A DNA stretch of 64,000 bases from Poseidonibacter antarcticus. GTDB lineage: Bacteria > Campylobacterota > Campylobacteria > Campylobacterales > Arcobacteraceae. Shown here piece by piece: positions 1 to 9,264 of the stretch. The stretch spans positions 142,054 to 206,053 of the forward strand of contig NZ_RCWF01000005.1 of NCBI RefSeq assembly GCF_003667345.1, written 5' to 3'. Position 1 is the first letter of the stretch; each line of letters starts with the position of its first letter. Below the pieces are notes generated by a model. The model was not told the DNA's origin. It searched no databases and saw only the letters and a program-made list of their open reading frames with translations. Position numbers and translations under genes: made by a program.

Positions 1-699
1 TTTGGAATAAATGAAGTTTATCCAAATGAAGAATATGATGTAATCAAGTTTATCGATTGTTATAAAAAAGCAAAAAAATATGCGCAAGAGAATAATAAAA
101 ATCTTATTATAGTAGGTGGAACAGGATTCTATCTAAAAGCTTTAATAGAAGGCTTATCTACAGGTGTTAAATCAAAAATAAAATTAGATTCAAATGTTGG
201 TGAAGTTTATGATTTATTATACTCACTTGATGAAGATTATATGTCAAGAATTAAAAGAAATGATAAGTATAGAGTTGAAAAAGCTTACGCAATTTATAAA
301 GAGACAAATCTAACTCCAAGTGAATATTTTCTACAAAATCCTAAGATTCCAATTACTAAAGATCTTAAATTATTTGAAATTATTTGGGAGAAAGAAGAAT
401 TAAAAAAAAGGATTCATCAAAGAACAAAAGTAATGATAAAAGATGGAATTATTGATGAAGTTATTTTTTTAGAAAAAAAATATTCAAGAAAGCCAAATAG
501 CATGTCATCTATTGGTATTTTAGAAACCCTAGAATTTTTAGATGGTAGATTAGATAAAAAACAATTGGAAGAAAAAATCGCATTAAATACAACTAAACTT
601 GCTAAAAGACAAAACACCTTTAACAAAGGTCAATTTAATAATCAACAAACATCTGGAGTTATAACAAGCTTAAATTCAGAGATTCTTAAGTTTTTTTAG
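1..699 (+). CDS. miaA: tRNA dimethylallyltransferase MiaA, 5'-truncated by window edge
   Basis: MiaA transfers a dimethylallyl group to the N6 of A37 in tRNAs that read UNN codons. The frame is open from base 1, so the N-terminal P-loop part lies outside the window; 232 residues are visible. The motif [10 protein letters not shown] near visible residue 40 is typical of MiaA and places the call. An internal ATG at 241 is not the start, because the conserved motif lies upstream of it. The C-terminal half is Lys-rich and ends with the usual KRQNTF segment. The stop lies just before a TATAAT box that probably drives rpmE. Confidence 0.93.
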   Translation, partial: FGINEVYPNEEYDVIKFIDCYKKAKKYAQENNKNLIIVGGTGFYLKALIEGLSTGVKSKIKLDSNVGEVYDLLYSLDEDYMSRIKRNDKYRVEKAYAIYKETNLTPSEYFLQNPKIPITKDLKLFEIIWEKEELKKRIHQRTKVMIKDGIIDEVIFLEKKYSRKPNSMSSIGILETLEFLDGRLDKKQLEEKIALNTTKLAKRQNTFNKGQFNNQQTSGVITSLNSEILKFF

Positions 700-700
700 T

Positions 701-706
701 TATAAT
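701..706 (+). promoter_or_regulatory. -10 box of rpmE promoter
   Basis: A perfect TATAAT begins one base after the miaA stop codon and about 80 bases before the rpmE start. No clear -35 hexamer is seen, which is usual in Campylobacterota. Confidence 0.5.
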
Positions 707-784
707 CCGCGTTCTAAGAGTTTAATAAAGGGCAACATAGACTTGACCTTTTATTTTACATTAATTTTATATAAGGAATATGGC

Positions 785-991
785 GTGAAAAAAGATATAC
801 ACCCAGATTACAAAACTTGTACAGTATCTTGTGCTTGTGGTAATACATTTGAAACTAAATCAAATGTTGAAACTATGAGAATAGATATTTGTTCAGAATG
901 TCACCCATTCTTTACTGGTGAGCAAAAAATTGTTGATGCTGCTGGTAGAGTTGAGAAATTCAAAGCTAAATACGCTGCTGCTGCAAAGTAG
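785..991 (+). CDS. rpmE: 50S ribosomal protein L31
   Basis: This is a small ribosomal protein of the large subunit. I place the start at GTG 785, preceded at 7 bases by AAGGA (773-777), because this gives a 68-residue protein beginning MKKDIHPDY, the normal L31 N-terminus. An upstream in-frame ATG at 743 would add 14 hydrophobic residues with no counterpart in the family. The protein keeps the cysteines of the zinc-binding form (CTVSCACG, then CSECH), so it is the C+ type rather than the zinc-independent paralogue. It is followed at 9 bases by rsmI. Confidence 0.93.
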   Translation: MKKDIHPDYKTCTVSCACGNTFETKSNVETMRIDICSECHPFFTGEQKIVDAAGRVEKFKAKYAAAAK

Positions 992-1000
992 TAGAACTTT

Positions 1001-1822
1001 ATGCTCTGCTTAGTTCCCACTCCAATAGGTAATCTTGAAGATATCTCAAAAAGATCTCTTCAAGTCCTAGAAGAGTGCGAACTAATTTTTTGTGAAGATA
1101 CAAGAGTCACAAAAAAACTACTTTCACTTTTAGGTGAAAAAAATAATCTAGACTTTTCAAATAAAGAGTATAAATCTTACCACTCTCATAATGAAAAGAA
1201 AGTCCTAGAAACATTATCAAAAGAAACTTTTACTAAAAATGTTGTTTATGTAAGTGATGCAGGAATGCCTTGTGTCTCAGACCCAGGTGCAACTCTAGTT
1301 GATTTTTGTATAAAAAATGACATACAATATGATGTATTACCAGGTGCAAATGCTGTTTTAACTGCTTATGCAATGAGTGGATTTACACATACTACTTTTT
1401 CTTTCCATGGCTTTTTAGCTCATAAAGGAAGTGAAAGAACTTCAAAATTAAATGCCATTTTAAATGATGATAAATTAGCAATAATTTATGAGTCACCACA
1501 TAGATTAGGTAAATTATTAGAAGAATTAAATAAACAAGCCCCAAATAGAACAATATTTTTAGCAAAAGAAATAACAAAATTACATCAAACTACATATAAA
1601 GATACTGCATCAAAATTATATGAAGAGTTTAAAAGTATAAACATAAGAGGTGAATGGGTTGTTGTTATTGAACCTTTAGAAATAACAGGTTCACACCTTG
1701 AATTAAAAGATATACAAGACCTTCCTTTAGCTCCAAAAGTTAAAGCAAAACTTATATCTAAACTAACAGGACAATCTACAAAAGAGGTTTATCAAGAACT
1801 TTTAGATAGAATCACTTTATGA
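1001..1822 (+). CDS. rsmI: 16S rRNA (cytidine1402-2'-O)-methyltransferase RsmI
   Basis: RsmI methylates the ribose of C1402 in the decoding centre of 16S rRNA using S-adenosylmethionine. The 273-residue protein has the tetrapyrrole-methylase fold signature: PTPIGNLEDIS near residue 7, CEDTR near 31, SDAGMPCVSDPGA near 84 and LPGANAVLTAYAMSG near 111. Length is normal for the family. The gene overlaps rlmB by four bases (ATGA), so the two rRNA methyltransferases are probably translationally coupled. Confidence 0.93.
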   Translation: MLCLVPTPIGNLEDISKRSLQVLEECELIFCEDTRVTKKLLSLLGEKNNLDFSNKEYKSYHSHNEKKVLETLSKETFTKNVVYVSDAGMPCVSDPGATLVDFCIKNDIQYDVLPGANAVLTAYAMSGFTHTTFSFHGFLAHKGSERTSKLNAILNDDKLAIIYESPHRLGKLLEELNKQAPNRTIFLAKEITKLHQTTYKDTASKLYEEFKSINIRGEWVVVIEPLEITGSHLELKDIQDLPLAPKVKAKLISKLTGQSTKEVYQELLDRITL

Positions 1823-2508
1823 TAATATATGGAAAACAAATCGTACTATACGTACTTGAAAATCACCCCGAATTAATTGAAGAAGTTTTTCTTTCAAAAG
1901 AAATAGATAAAAAACTATTTTCTAAGTTTGCAAACTTAAAAAAAGTAATCTATAAAGTTGATAATCAAAAAGCACAAGCCTTAGCAAAAGGAGGAAACCA
2001 TCAAGGTTTCTTCTTAAAACTTGTTCAATTTGACTATGCACCAATAAAAGAGTTCAAAGATATGAACTTTATTTTAGTTTTAGATGGTGTTACAGATGTT
2101 GGTAATATTGGAGCAATCGCAAGAACTGCGTATTCAATGGGAATTGAAGGAATAATTGCATCAAATATAAAAACAATCAATAACGCAGGAATTGTAAGAA
2201 CAAGTTCTGGAGCATTACTTGATTTACCTTTTATGGTTCATCCAAGATCAGCTGATCTTTCAAGTGAACTTAGAGATTGTGGATTTACCTTGATTGGTGC
2301 TACAATGGATGGTATTGATCTAAAAAAATATGGAAAGATTGAAAAAACAGATAAAGTTGCACTATTTTTAGGAAGTGAAGGTGAAGGTATTTCTCCAAAA
2401 GTTGCTAAAAAACTTGATTTAAAAGTATCAATTGCAATGGAACATGAATTTGATTCTTTAAACGTATCTGTAGCAGCTGGGATATTAATTTATAATCTAA
2501 AAAGATAA
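1819..2508 (+). CDS. rlmB: 23S rRNA (guanosine-2'-O)-methyltransferase RlmB (SpoU/TrmH family)
   Basis: This SPOUT-fold methyltransferase is expected to modify G2251 of 23S rRNA. Three SpoU motifs are visible in 229 residues: GVTDVGNIGAIARTAY (motif 1, with the conserved Asn and Arg), FLGSEGEGISPKV (motif 2) and FDSLNVSVAAGILIYNL (motif 3, C-terminal). The N-terminal part resembles the short substrate-binding domain of RlmB. Start ATG overlaps the rsmI stop. Assignment to RlmB rather than another TrmH-like enzyme rests on the motifs and length and is likely but not certain. Confidence 0.85.
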   Translation: MIIYGKQIVLYVLENHPELIEEVFLSKEIDKKLFSKFANLKKVIYKVDNQKAQALAKGGNHQGFFLKLVQFDYAPIKEFKDMNFILVLDGVTDVGNIGAIARTAYSMGIEGIIASNIKTINNAGIVRTSSGALLDLPFMVHPRSADLSSELRDCGFTLIGATMDGIDLKKYGKIEKTDKVALFLGSEGEGISPKVAKKLDLKVSIAMEHEFDSLNVSVAAGILIYNLKR

Positions 2509-2518
2509 GAGATTCACT

Positions 2519-3331
2519 ATGCTAAAAAAATTAATTTTAATAATATCTTCTACTGTAGTATTGAATGCAAGTATAAATACAGAAGTTGAAAATATAATAG
2601 GTTCAAGTACTTATAATACAAATAAAAACCTAATCAACTATATTTTCAATGGAAATAGTTCTACATACTATACTAATGGACAAGTAAATTATATAGCATT
2701 AACAAATACATTGCAAAGTAATGGTTTATTAAAATTAAAATATGGTTCATCTCAATATATAAATATTTCATTTAAAATAAGTGACAATCCAAAAAAATCT
2801 CTTATGATTCTACAAGATACACTAAAATCTTTAGGTTATTATTACTATCTTGTTCAAGATGCTAAATATGATAAAAACAAATATATTTGGACTATAAAAT
2901 TAAAAACAGAAGCCGCCATTAACCCTCTTAGGTTATCAAAAGCACTTGCAAGAAATAATTGTAAAGTAAGCTTTATAAAAAAAGAGGGCAAATATGATTG
3001 GAAATATTCTATAAATAGTGATAATTCAGTGATTTACAAAGCAAATGACTTAATAAGTAACTCTCAATTATCATTAAAAAAACCACTTAAACCATATATA
3101 GTAAAAGTTGAAAATGCTACTAGCTTAAATATAGTATCAAATAGTGGAAATAGATGGTATCCAAATGTAATTTTTTATGATAATGATTTAAATATTATAG
3201 AAAGTTTTAAAGATGATAGTTTACATCATAATTTAAGTATTGATGTACCAAATAATACAACATATATAAAAATAGATGATTTGTATTCTCTTGCTAACTT
3301 AAAGCGAGGGATTAGTATTACAAAGGAGTAG
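2519..3331 (+). CDS. Putative periplasmic protein, function unknown
   Basis: The 270-residue protein starts with a Lys pair and a hydrophobic stretch (MLKKLILIISSTVVLNAS), which looks like a Sec signal peptide. The rest is rich in Asn, Ser, Tyr and Lys with no cysteine or catalytic motif I recognise, apart from one Cys near residue 151. The C-terminal third reads like a beta-sandwich (YIVKVENATSLNIVSNSG onward). It lies 10 bases after rlmB and 3 bases before alaC, so it is probably co-transcribed. No function is proposed. Confidence 0.7.
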   Translation: MLKKLILIISSTVVLNASINTEVENIIGSSTYNTNKNLINYIFNGNSSTYYTNGQVNYIALTNTLQSNGLLKLKYGSSQYINISFKISDNPKKSLMILQDTLKSLGYYYYLVQDAKYDKNKYIWTIKLKTEAAINPLRLSKALARNNCKVSFIKKEGKYDWKYSINSDNSVIYKANDLISNSQLSLKKPLKPYIVKVENATSLNIVSNSGNRWYPNVIFYDNDLNIIESFKDDSLHHNLSIDVPNNTTYIKIDDLYSLANLKRGISITKE

Positions 3332-3334
3332 TAA

Positions 3335-4549
3335 GTGTTTAATGAAATAGAGTTCGAAAGAATGAAAAGACTTCCAAATTATGTGTTTGCTGAAGTTAAT
3401 AATATAAAAATGGAAGCTAGACATGCTGGCGAAGATATAATAGATTTTTCAATGGGAAATCCTGATGGTCCTACACCACAACATATTATTGATAAATTAA
3501 AAGAAACAGCAGATAAAGGGAAAAACCACGGTTATTCTGTAAGTGCTGGTATATATAAACTTAGACTTGCAATTTGTAACTGGTATAAAAGAAAATATGG
3601 TGTTGATTACCTAGACCCTGATAAACACGCTTGTGCAACAATGGGTTCTAAAGAAGGTTATGTTCACTTAGTTCAAGCAATTGTAAATGTTGGTGATGTA
3701 GCAGTAGTTCCAGATCCAACTTATCCAATTCACTCGTATGCATTTATGTTAAGTGGAGCAGCTATTCATAAGTTTGAACTTTCTTTTGGTCATGATTATA
3801 AAGTTGATGAAGATATATTCTTTGAAAGATTACAAAAAACACTTGATGAATCAATTCCTAAAGTAAAATTTGTAGTTGTAAACTTCCCACATAATCCAAC
3901 ATGTGCAACAGTTACACCAGAATTTTATCAAAGACTTGTAGATATGGCAAAAAGAGAAAGATTCTATGTAATTTCTGATATTGCGTATGCTGATATATCT
4001 TTTGATGGATATAAAAGTCCTTCAATATTTGGAGCAGAGGGTGCACTTGATGTTGCAGTTGAATCATTTACTTTATCTAAATCATATAATATGGCAGGAT
4101 GGAGAGTTGGATTTATTGTTGGTAATGAAAAACTTGTAGGAGCATTAAAAAGAATCAAATCTTGGCTTGATTATGGAATGTTTACACCAATTCAAGTAGC
4201 TGCAACTGTAGCACTTGATGGACCACAAGAATGTGTAGCAGAACATGTTGAAAAATATAGATTTAGACGAGATGTTATGATTGATGCATTTAAAGATGCA
4301 GGTTGGGAAATGGATACACCAAATGCTTCTATGTTTATTTGGGCAAAAATCCCAAAAGTAGCTGAACATTTAGGAAGTATGGAATTTTCAAAACAATTAT
4401 TAACTCAAGCACAAGTAGCTGTTAGTCCTGGTATTGGATTTGGTCACTATGGTGAAGGTTATGTAAGAATTGCACTAATTGAAAATGAAAAAAGAATTAG
4501 ACAAGCAGCAAAAAATATTAAGAAATATTTAAAATCATTAGAAAAATAA
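3335..4549 (+). CDS. alaC: PLP-dependent aminotransferase, AlaC type (glutamate-pyruvate)
   Basis: This class I/II aminotransferase closely resembles AlaC, which makes alanine from pyruvate and glutamate; such proteins are sometimes annotated as LL-diaminopimelate aminotransferase. The segment TLSKSYNMAGWRVGF carries the PLP lysine, K249. Other landmarks are DPTYPIHSY, NFPHNPT and the C-terminal SPGIGFGHYG with the substrate-carboxylate arginine soon after. The start is GTG 3335 with AAAGGAG about 7 bases upstream. It sits directly before hom in what looks like an amino-acid operon. Confidence 0.82.
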   Translation: MFNEIEFERMKRLPNYVFAEVNNIKMEARHAGEDIIDFSMGNPDGPTPQHIIDKLKETADKGKNHGYSVSAGIYKLRLAICNWYKRKYGVDYLDPDKHACATMGSKEGYVHLVQAIVNVGDVAVVPDPTYPIHSYAFMLSGAAIHKFELSFGHDYKVDEDIFFERLQKTLDESIPKVKFVVVNFPHNPTCATVTPEFYQRLVDMAKRERFYVISDIAYADISFDGYKSPSIFGAEGALDVAVESFTLSKSYNMAGWRVGFIVGNEKLVGALKRIKSWLDYGMFTPIQVAATVALDGPQECVAEHVEKYRFRRDVMIDAFKDAGWEMDTPNASMFIWAKIPKVAEHLGSMEFSKQLLTQAQVAVSPGIGFGHYGEGYVRIALIENEKRIRQAAKNIKKYLKSLEK

Positions 4550-4568
4550 AAATAGGGTAGGGAATAAT

Positions 4569-5831
4569 ATGTTAAAAGTAGGAATTATTGGAGTAGGAAC
4601 AGTTGGAACTAGTGTTGCAAATATTTTAAGAGATAATAAAAATATTATTACTGCACGTGCTGGTATTGAGATTGAGCCTGTTCTAGGAGTAGTTTCAAAC
4701 TTAAACAAAAAAAGAGATGTCTCTATCAAATTAACTGATAATATTGATGATATTTTAAATGATGATTCAATTGATATTGTAGTTGAACTTATGGGTGGAA
4801 TTGAAAAACCTTATGAAGTAGTGAAAAAAGCTTTAGCAAAAGGTAAAGCTGTTGTAACTGCAAATAAAGCTTTACTAGCTTATCATAGATATGAATTACA
4901 AGAAATAGCTGGAGATACTGCATTTGAATATGAGGCAGCAGTAGCTGGTGGTATTCCAATTATTAATGCATTAAGAGAAGGTTTAACTGCAAATAATATT
5001 TTATCAATCAAAGGTATTATGAACGGTACTTGTAACTATATGCTTACAAAAATGATTCAAGAAGGTGTTGATTATGACACTATTTTAAAAGAATCACAAG
5101 AATTAGGATATGCAGAAGCTGATCCAACATTTGATGTTGGTGGTTTTGATGCTGCTCATAAATTACTAATTTTAGGATCAATTGCTTACGGAATTGATGC
5201 AAAGCCTGAAGATATTCTAATTGAAGGTATTGAAAATATTTCACCTGAAGATATTGATTTTGCATCTGAATTTGATTATTCAATCAAATTATTAACAATT
5301 GCTAAAAAAATTGGTAATCAAATCGAACTTAGAGTTCATCCTGTATTAATACCAAATTCGCAAATGATTGCAAAAGTTGAAGGTGTTATGAATGGTGTAT
5401 CTGTAATTGGTGATAAAGTTGGTGAAACAATGTATTATGGACCAGGAGCAGGTGGAGATGCAACTGCTTCAGCTGTTGTTGCAAATATTGTTGATATTGC
5501 AAGACGTGGAAAAGGTTCACCAATGCTTGGTTTTGAGGCTTCTTATGGTGAAGATTTAAAACTAATGAGTAAAGACGATATTCAAACAAAATATTATTTA
5601 AGACTTAGAGTTGAAGATAAAGCTGGTGTATTAGCAAAAGTTGCAAATATTCTAAGTAAATATGATATTTCTATTGAAAAAATGATTCAAAAACCATTAA
5701 ATAAAACTTGTGCACATATATTACTATCTACACATATTTCTATTGAAAGTAATATAAATAAAGCACTTGCTGAAATTAAAGAAGCAGGTGTTGTAACAGC
5801 TGAACCTGCAATGATTAGAATAGAAGATTAA
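4569..5831 (+). CDS. hom: Homoserine dehydrogenase
   Basis: Hom reduces aspartate semialdehyde to homoserine, the branch to threonine and methionine. The 420-residue protein has an N-terminal Rossmann motif (GVGTVGTSVANIL), the catalytic-domain signature KGIMNGTCNYML near residue 148 and a C-terminal ACT domain from about residue 345 (VEDKAGVLAKVANILSKYDI), which usually gives feedback control by threonine. It is separate from aspartokinase, as in most Campylobacterota. It lies 19 bases after alaC and is the last gene of the left-hand plus-strand block. Confidence 0.93.
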   Translation: MLKVGIIGVGTVGTSVANILRDNKNIITARAGIEIEPVLGVVSNLNKKRDVSIKLTDNIDDILNDDSIDIVVELMGGIEKPYEVVKKALAKGKAVVTANKALLAYHRYELQEIAGDTAFEYEAAVAGGIPIINALREGLTANNILSIKGIMNGTCNYMLTKMIQEGVDYDTILKESQELGYAEADPTFDVGGFDAAHKLLILGSIAYGIDAKPEDILIEGIENISPEDIDFASEFDYSIKLLTIAKKIGNQIELRVHPVLIPNSQMIAKVEGVMNGVSVIGDKVGETMYYGPGAGGDATASAVVANIVDIARRGKGSPMLGFEASYGEDLKLMSKDDIQTKYYLRLRVEDKAGVLAKVANILSKYDISIEKMIQKPLNKTCAHILLSTHISIESNINKALAEIKEAGVVTAEPAMIRIED

Positions 5832-5890
5832 TTCTTCTTTCTAATTCTTCTTTTTACTCTTTAACATCACTTAAAACTCTTTTTTTACAC

Positions 5891-5896
5891 TATAAT
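5891..5896 (+). promoter_or_regulatory. -10 box upstream of MATE exporter
   Basis: TATAAT lies 24 bases before the ATG at 5920. The implied leader is about 17 bases and shows no Shine-Dalgarno sequence. Confidence 0.45.
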
Positions 5897-5919
5897 CACT
5901 CTTAAACAAATCAAAAAAT

Positions 5920-7287
5920 ATGGATAACACTTTGACAAAATCAAATCACTTAACTACACAAAAAATCCCATCACTTATTAGACAGTTAGCAATTCCTGCA
6001 AGTGTTGGAATGTTTTTTAACACTATGTACAATGTTGTAGATACATTTTATGCTGGACTTATTTCAACCCAAGCAATTGCAGCTTTATCTCTATCTTTTA
6101 TGATATTCTTCTTAATTATTGGTCTAGGATATGGTTTTTCTTCAGCAATTACTGCCTTATTAGGAAATGCTTTTGGAAAAAAGAAATATAAATTGGCTTC
6201 AATTTATGCACATAAAGGTCTATTTTTTGTACCTCTTCTTGGTATTCTTCTTGGAATTATTGGATATTTTGTAGCACCTTCATTGTTTATTTTATTAGGT
6301 GCAAGTGAACAATATTTAGCTACATCAATAGAATATATAAATCCTATTTTATTTGGTACAGTATTTTTTATGTTTAATTTCTCACTAAACTCAATACTTG
6401 TGGCACAAGGTGATACAAAAACATATAGAAATACTTTAATATTTGGTTTCTTTGCAAACCTAGCTTTAAATCCTTTATTTATTTATGGATTTTTATTTAT
6501 ACCTGCAATGGGAATAAAAGGTATCGCAATTGCTACAGTTTTAATTCAAGTAATAAATATGTTTTTTATGCTTTATAAAGTACTTCAAACAAAAGTTATT
6601 CACTTTGAGAAATTAGAATATTTTCTTCCAGATTTTAGAATATATAAATTATTTATGAGCCAAGGATTACCTATAAGTTTGAGTATGTTAACTATGGCAT
6701 TTGGTTCATTAATTCTTACTTATTTTGTATCTCATTACGGTATGCAAGCAGTTGCAGGATATGGTATAGGATATAGAGTTGAGCAACTTATGCTTTTACC
6801 AGCACTTGGTCTTAATACTGCTGTTTTAACACTTGTTTCAAATAATTATGGTGCTAAAAAATATGATAGAGTTATTGAGACATTAAAAGTTTCACTTAAA
6901 TATGGATTTATAATTTCGACTGTTGGAATAATATTATTAACTCTTCTTGGAAGATTTATTATCACTCAATTTGATTCAAATGAAATAGTTGTAAACTTTG
7001 GAGTTGATTATTTACTAGTTGAAATATGGATTTTCTATGCTTATATTGTTTTATTTATTTGTGTATCAACACTTCAAGGAATAAAAAAACCTAAGATGAT
7101 TTTATTTATTAGTTTATATAGACAAATTATTGCAAAACTTATTATTGCATGGATTATTGTTAAATATTTTGAATTGGATTACATTTATTTATGGTTTGGA
7201 ATTTTATTTATGATTTATAGTGCTGCAATATTCACATATTTTTATACAAATAAAGTACTTAAAAAAGTTTGTAATAAAACAATTTAA
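5920..7287 (+). CDS. MATE family multidrug/metabolite exporter
   Basis: This is an integral membrane antiporter of the MATE family, which exports cationic drugs or metabolites in exchange for Na+ or H+. The 455-residue length and about twelve hydrophobic segments fit, and the N-terminal block with SLIRQLAIPASVGMFFNTMY followed by VVDTFYAGLIS is a common MATE signature (repeat 1). The second half begins near residue 240 with QGLPISLSMLTMAFGS. The substrate cannot be read from sequence. It overlaps the convergent MFS gene by 4 bases at the 3' ends. Confidence 0.85.
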   Translation: MDNTLTKSNHLTTQKIPSLIRQLAIPASVGMFFNTMYNVVDTFYAGLISTQAIAALSLSFMIFFLIIGLGYGFSSAITALLGNAFGKKKYKLASIYAHKGLFFVPLLGILLGIIGYFVAPSLFILLGASEQYLATSIEYINPILFGTVFFMFNFSLNSILVAQGDTKTYRNTLIFGFFANLALNPLFIYGFLFIPAMGIKGIAIATVLIQVINMFFMLYKVLQTKVIHFEKLEYFLPDFRIYKLFMSQGLPISLSMLTMAFGSLILTYFVSHYGMQAVAGYGIGYRVEQLMLLPALGLNTAVLTLVSNNYGAKKYDRVIETLKVSLKYGFIISTVGIILLTLLGRFIITQFDSNEIVVNFGVDYLLVEIWIFYAYIVLFICVSTLQGIKKPKMILFISLYRQIIAKLIIAWIIVKYFELDYIYLWFGILFMIYSAAIFTYFYTNKVLKKVCNKTI

Positions 7288-8522
7288 TCTTTAGATACAT
7301 AATCTTCATCTTGTCTTGGATCTAACTTGGATAATTCTGGACTTGATGCAAGGGGAATATTAACAAAAACACTTAGGTCTTTGTCTTTTATTCTTTCTTG
7401 CGTTAAGGCATAAATACTTAGAATAATGCATAAAATAAAGAAACTTATAAATAAGAAATTTGATGATAAACTAAGTCCAAAACCTATAATAAGTGGAGAT
7501 AAAAATGAACCAATCCCATAAGTAAATAGCAAACTTCTACTTATTTCTACAATATCTTTATTTTCATCAACAACATCGTTTGCTCTTGCAACTGCTAAAG
7601 GATACAAAGTAAATATTGCTAAGCCTAAACAAAATCCTAATATATATAGATAAATTTCTTCATTTCCATATATTATAAATAAAAGTGAAATAATCGCACT
7701 AAAAAATGAAACAATAGAAATAAGTTTTCTTCTACCAAATTTATCTGAAAGTATTCCAACTGGCCATTGAGAAATCAATCCACCAAGAATAGAAATTAAC
7801 ATAAATTTTGAAACAAGTTCAATAGAAGCACTTTGTGTAAGAATATAAACAGGAATCATTGAGAAAAAACCACCTACAACAAAACCGCTAATAAAACTTG
7901 TAACTGTTGCAAGAGGTGCAACTGAGAATATTTTTGGAAAGCTGAATTTTTCAAAAGGTACTAATACTGGTTCTTTTATTTTAGTAAAAGAAATAAAAAT
8001 AACAGAAAATAGAACGAGAATAGAACCTATTGTAAATATAAATTGTTTAAAATGCTCATCAATATTTAAGAATAATTGCCCAATTCCTATAGATAAATAG
8101 AAAATTATTGTATAAATAGCTAATATCTGACCTCTATTTTCTTCAGAACTTTTTTCATTTAGCCAGCTTTCTAATATAATTAAAAGTGCATAAAAAGAAA
8201 ATCCCGAAACTAATCTTAATACTGCCCATAATATTTCATTAAAAAAGAGTGAATGCATAAGAAAAGAGATAACCATAAGAGCAGCAAAAGCAGCAAAACT
8301 TCTGATATGTCCAACAGATGATATAAATTTTTGTGAAAATATAGAAGATAAAACAGCACCTAAAAAAAATGAAGCATTAATAATACCAATAACAGTATTG
8401 CTAACTTCTAAATCTTTTAAATATACTCCTACAAATGTTAGAATCATCCCATAACCAACAGCTAAAAATGCTATTGCAAAAAATAAAGATGATATTGGAA
8501 ATACAATTTTTTTTAAACCCAT
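7284..8522 (-). CDS. MFS transporter (YcaD-like), downstream of the RiPP genes
   Basis: This 412-residue protein has about twelve membrane segments and the MFS loop signature DKFGRRK after segment 6 (GILSDKFGRRKLI). The first helix pair resembles YcaD-type MFS proteins. It starts 28 bases after the hvfC-like gene on the same strand with no terminator between, so it is probably the last gene of the RiPP transcript. That position makes a link to the modified peptide or its metal possible, but nothing in the protein shows the substrate. It meets the MATE gene tail to tail with a 4-base overlap. Confidence 0.8.
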   Translation of the reverse strand: MGLKKIVFPISSLFFAIAFLAVGYGMILTFVGVYLKDLEVSNTVIGIINASFFLGAVLSSIFSQKFISSVGHIRSFAAFAALMVISFLMHSLFFNEILWAVLRLVSGFSFYALLIILESWLNEKSSEENRGQILAIYTIIFYLSIGIGQLFLNIDEHFKQFIFTIGSILVLFSVIFISFTKIKEPVLVPFEKFSFPKIFSVAPLATVTSFISGFVVGGFFSMIPVYILTQSASIELVSKFMLISILGGLISQWPVGILSDKFGRRKLISIVSFFSAIISLLFIIYGNEEIYLYILGFCLGLAIFTLYPLAVARANDVVDENKDIVEISRSLLFTYGIGSFLSPLIIGFGLSLSSNFLFISFFILCIILSIYALTQERIKDKDLSVFVNIPLASSPELSKLDPRQDEDYVSKD

Positions 8523-8550
8523 AAATTAACTCTTTTTCTTTTAGTATATT

Positions 8551-9264
8551 CTAATAAATCGCCTTTAATAAAAGTAATTCTTGTAAAGGTTCTTGTAAAA
8601 TCTCTTTTGCTTCATTAAAATCAATTTCATTTTCTTTACAAAGTATTTCTAAAATTTTAGAAAGAGATTCTTTTTTATTTGATTTTTTGATTAAAACATA
8701 TAAAAATTGATTTATTTCTCTATATAATACTTCATCACTTTTATAGTCATAATATATGATTAAAAAGTTTTCTCTCGTATTTTCATAGTCTTTATTTATA
8801 ATATCAAAATCAAATCTTTTAAGCCTTGCACTTGGAGCTAATTTATATCCATTTTCCCAAGAAAAATCTTTCTTTTTTATCTTTTTATATTCTTTCATAT
8901 ATATTTCAACTTCAATCCAGTCAAAATATAATAGTTCATAAAGATATTTTCTATTATGAAAAAGTTTTTGTTTTTTTACAAATTTTCTATAATCATTTGC
9001 TATTTGCCACACATATGGAGTACTTGGAGGATTTTTTAAAAATGAATAAATACTTTTTTCTAACTCATCTTCACTTATGTGTTTACAAAACTCTATAAAT
9101 GTACTTTTAACTATTTCTTCAAATCTATAAAAAACAAGTTTTTGATAAACTTTATATACAGAATTTGTAGGATTTTCTTTTTGATTACTTATAATATCAA
9201 TAAATCTATCTTGTACATTTTTCTCAATAGTTTTTTCAACTTTTTTTGTTTTTTTATTTTGCAT
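8551..9264 (-). CDS. hvfC: HvfC-like RiPP maturation partner (DUF2063-type)
   Basis: This 237-residue protein resembles HvfC/BufC proteins that pair with MNIO enzymes and help present the precursor peptide. The segments YQKLVFYRFEEIVKSTF, PYVWQIANDYRKF and ELLYFDWIEVEIYM follow the pattern YR..VF.RFEE..K..F / PYVWQ...F..F / LL.F.WIEIE seen in that group. The N-terminus is Lys-rich and there is no signal peptide, so it is cytoplasmic. Its start overlaps the hvfB-like gene by 11 bases, implying coupled translation. The family is inferred by pattern and context rather than by a strong catalytic motif. Confidence 0.75.
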   Translation of the reverse strand: MQNKKTKKVEKTIEKNVQDRFIDIISNQKENPTNSVYKVYQKLVFYRFEEIVKSTFIEFCKHISEDELEKSIYSFLKNPPSTPYVWQIANDYRKFVKKQKLFHNRKYLYELLYFDWIEVEIYMKEYKKIKKKDFSWENGYKLAPSARLKRFDFDIINKDYENTRENFLIIYYDYKSDEVLYREINQFLYVLIKKSNKKESLSKILEILCKENEIDFNEAKEILQEPLQELLLLKAIY

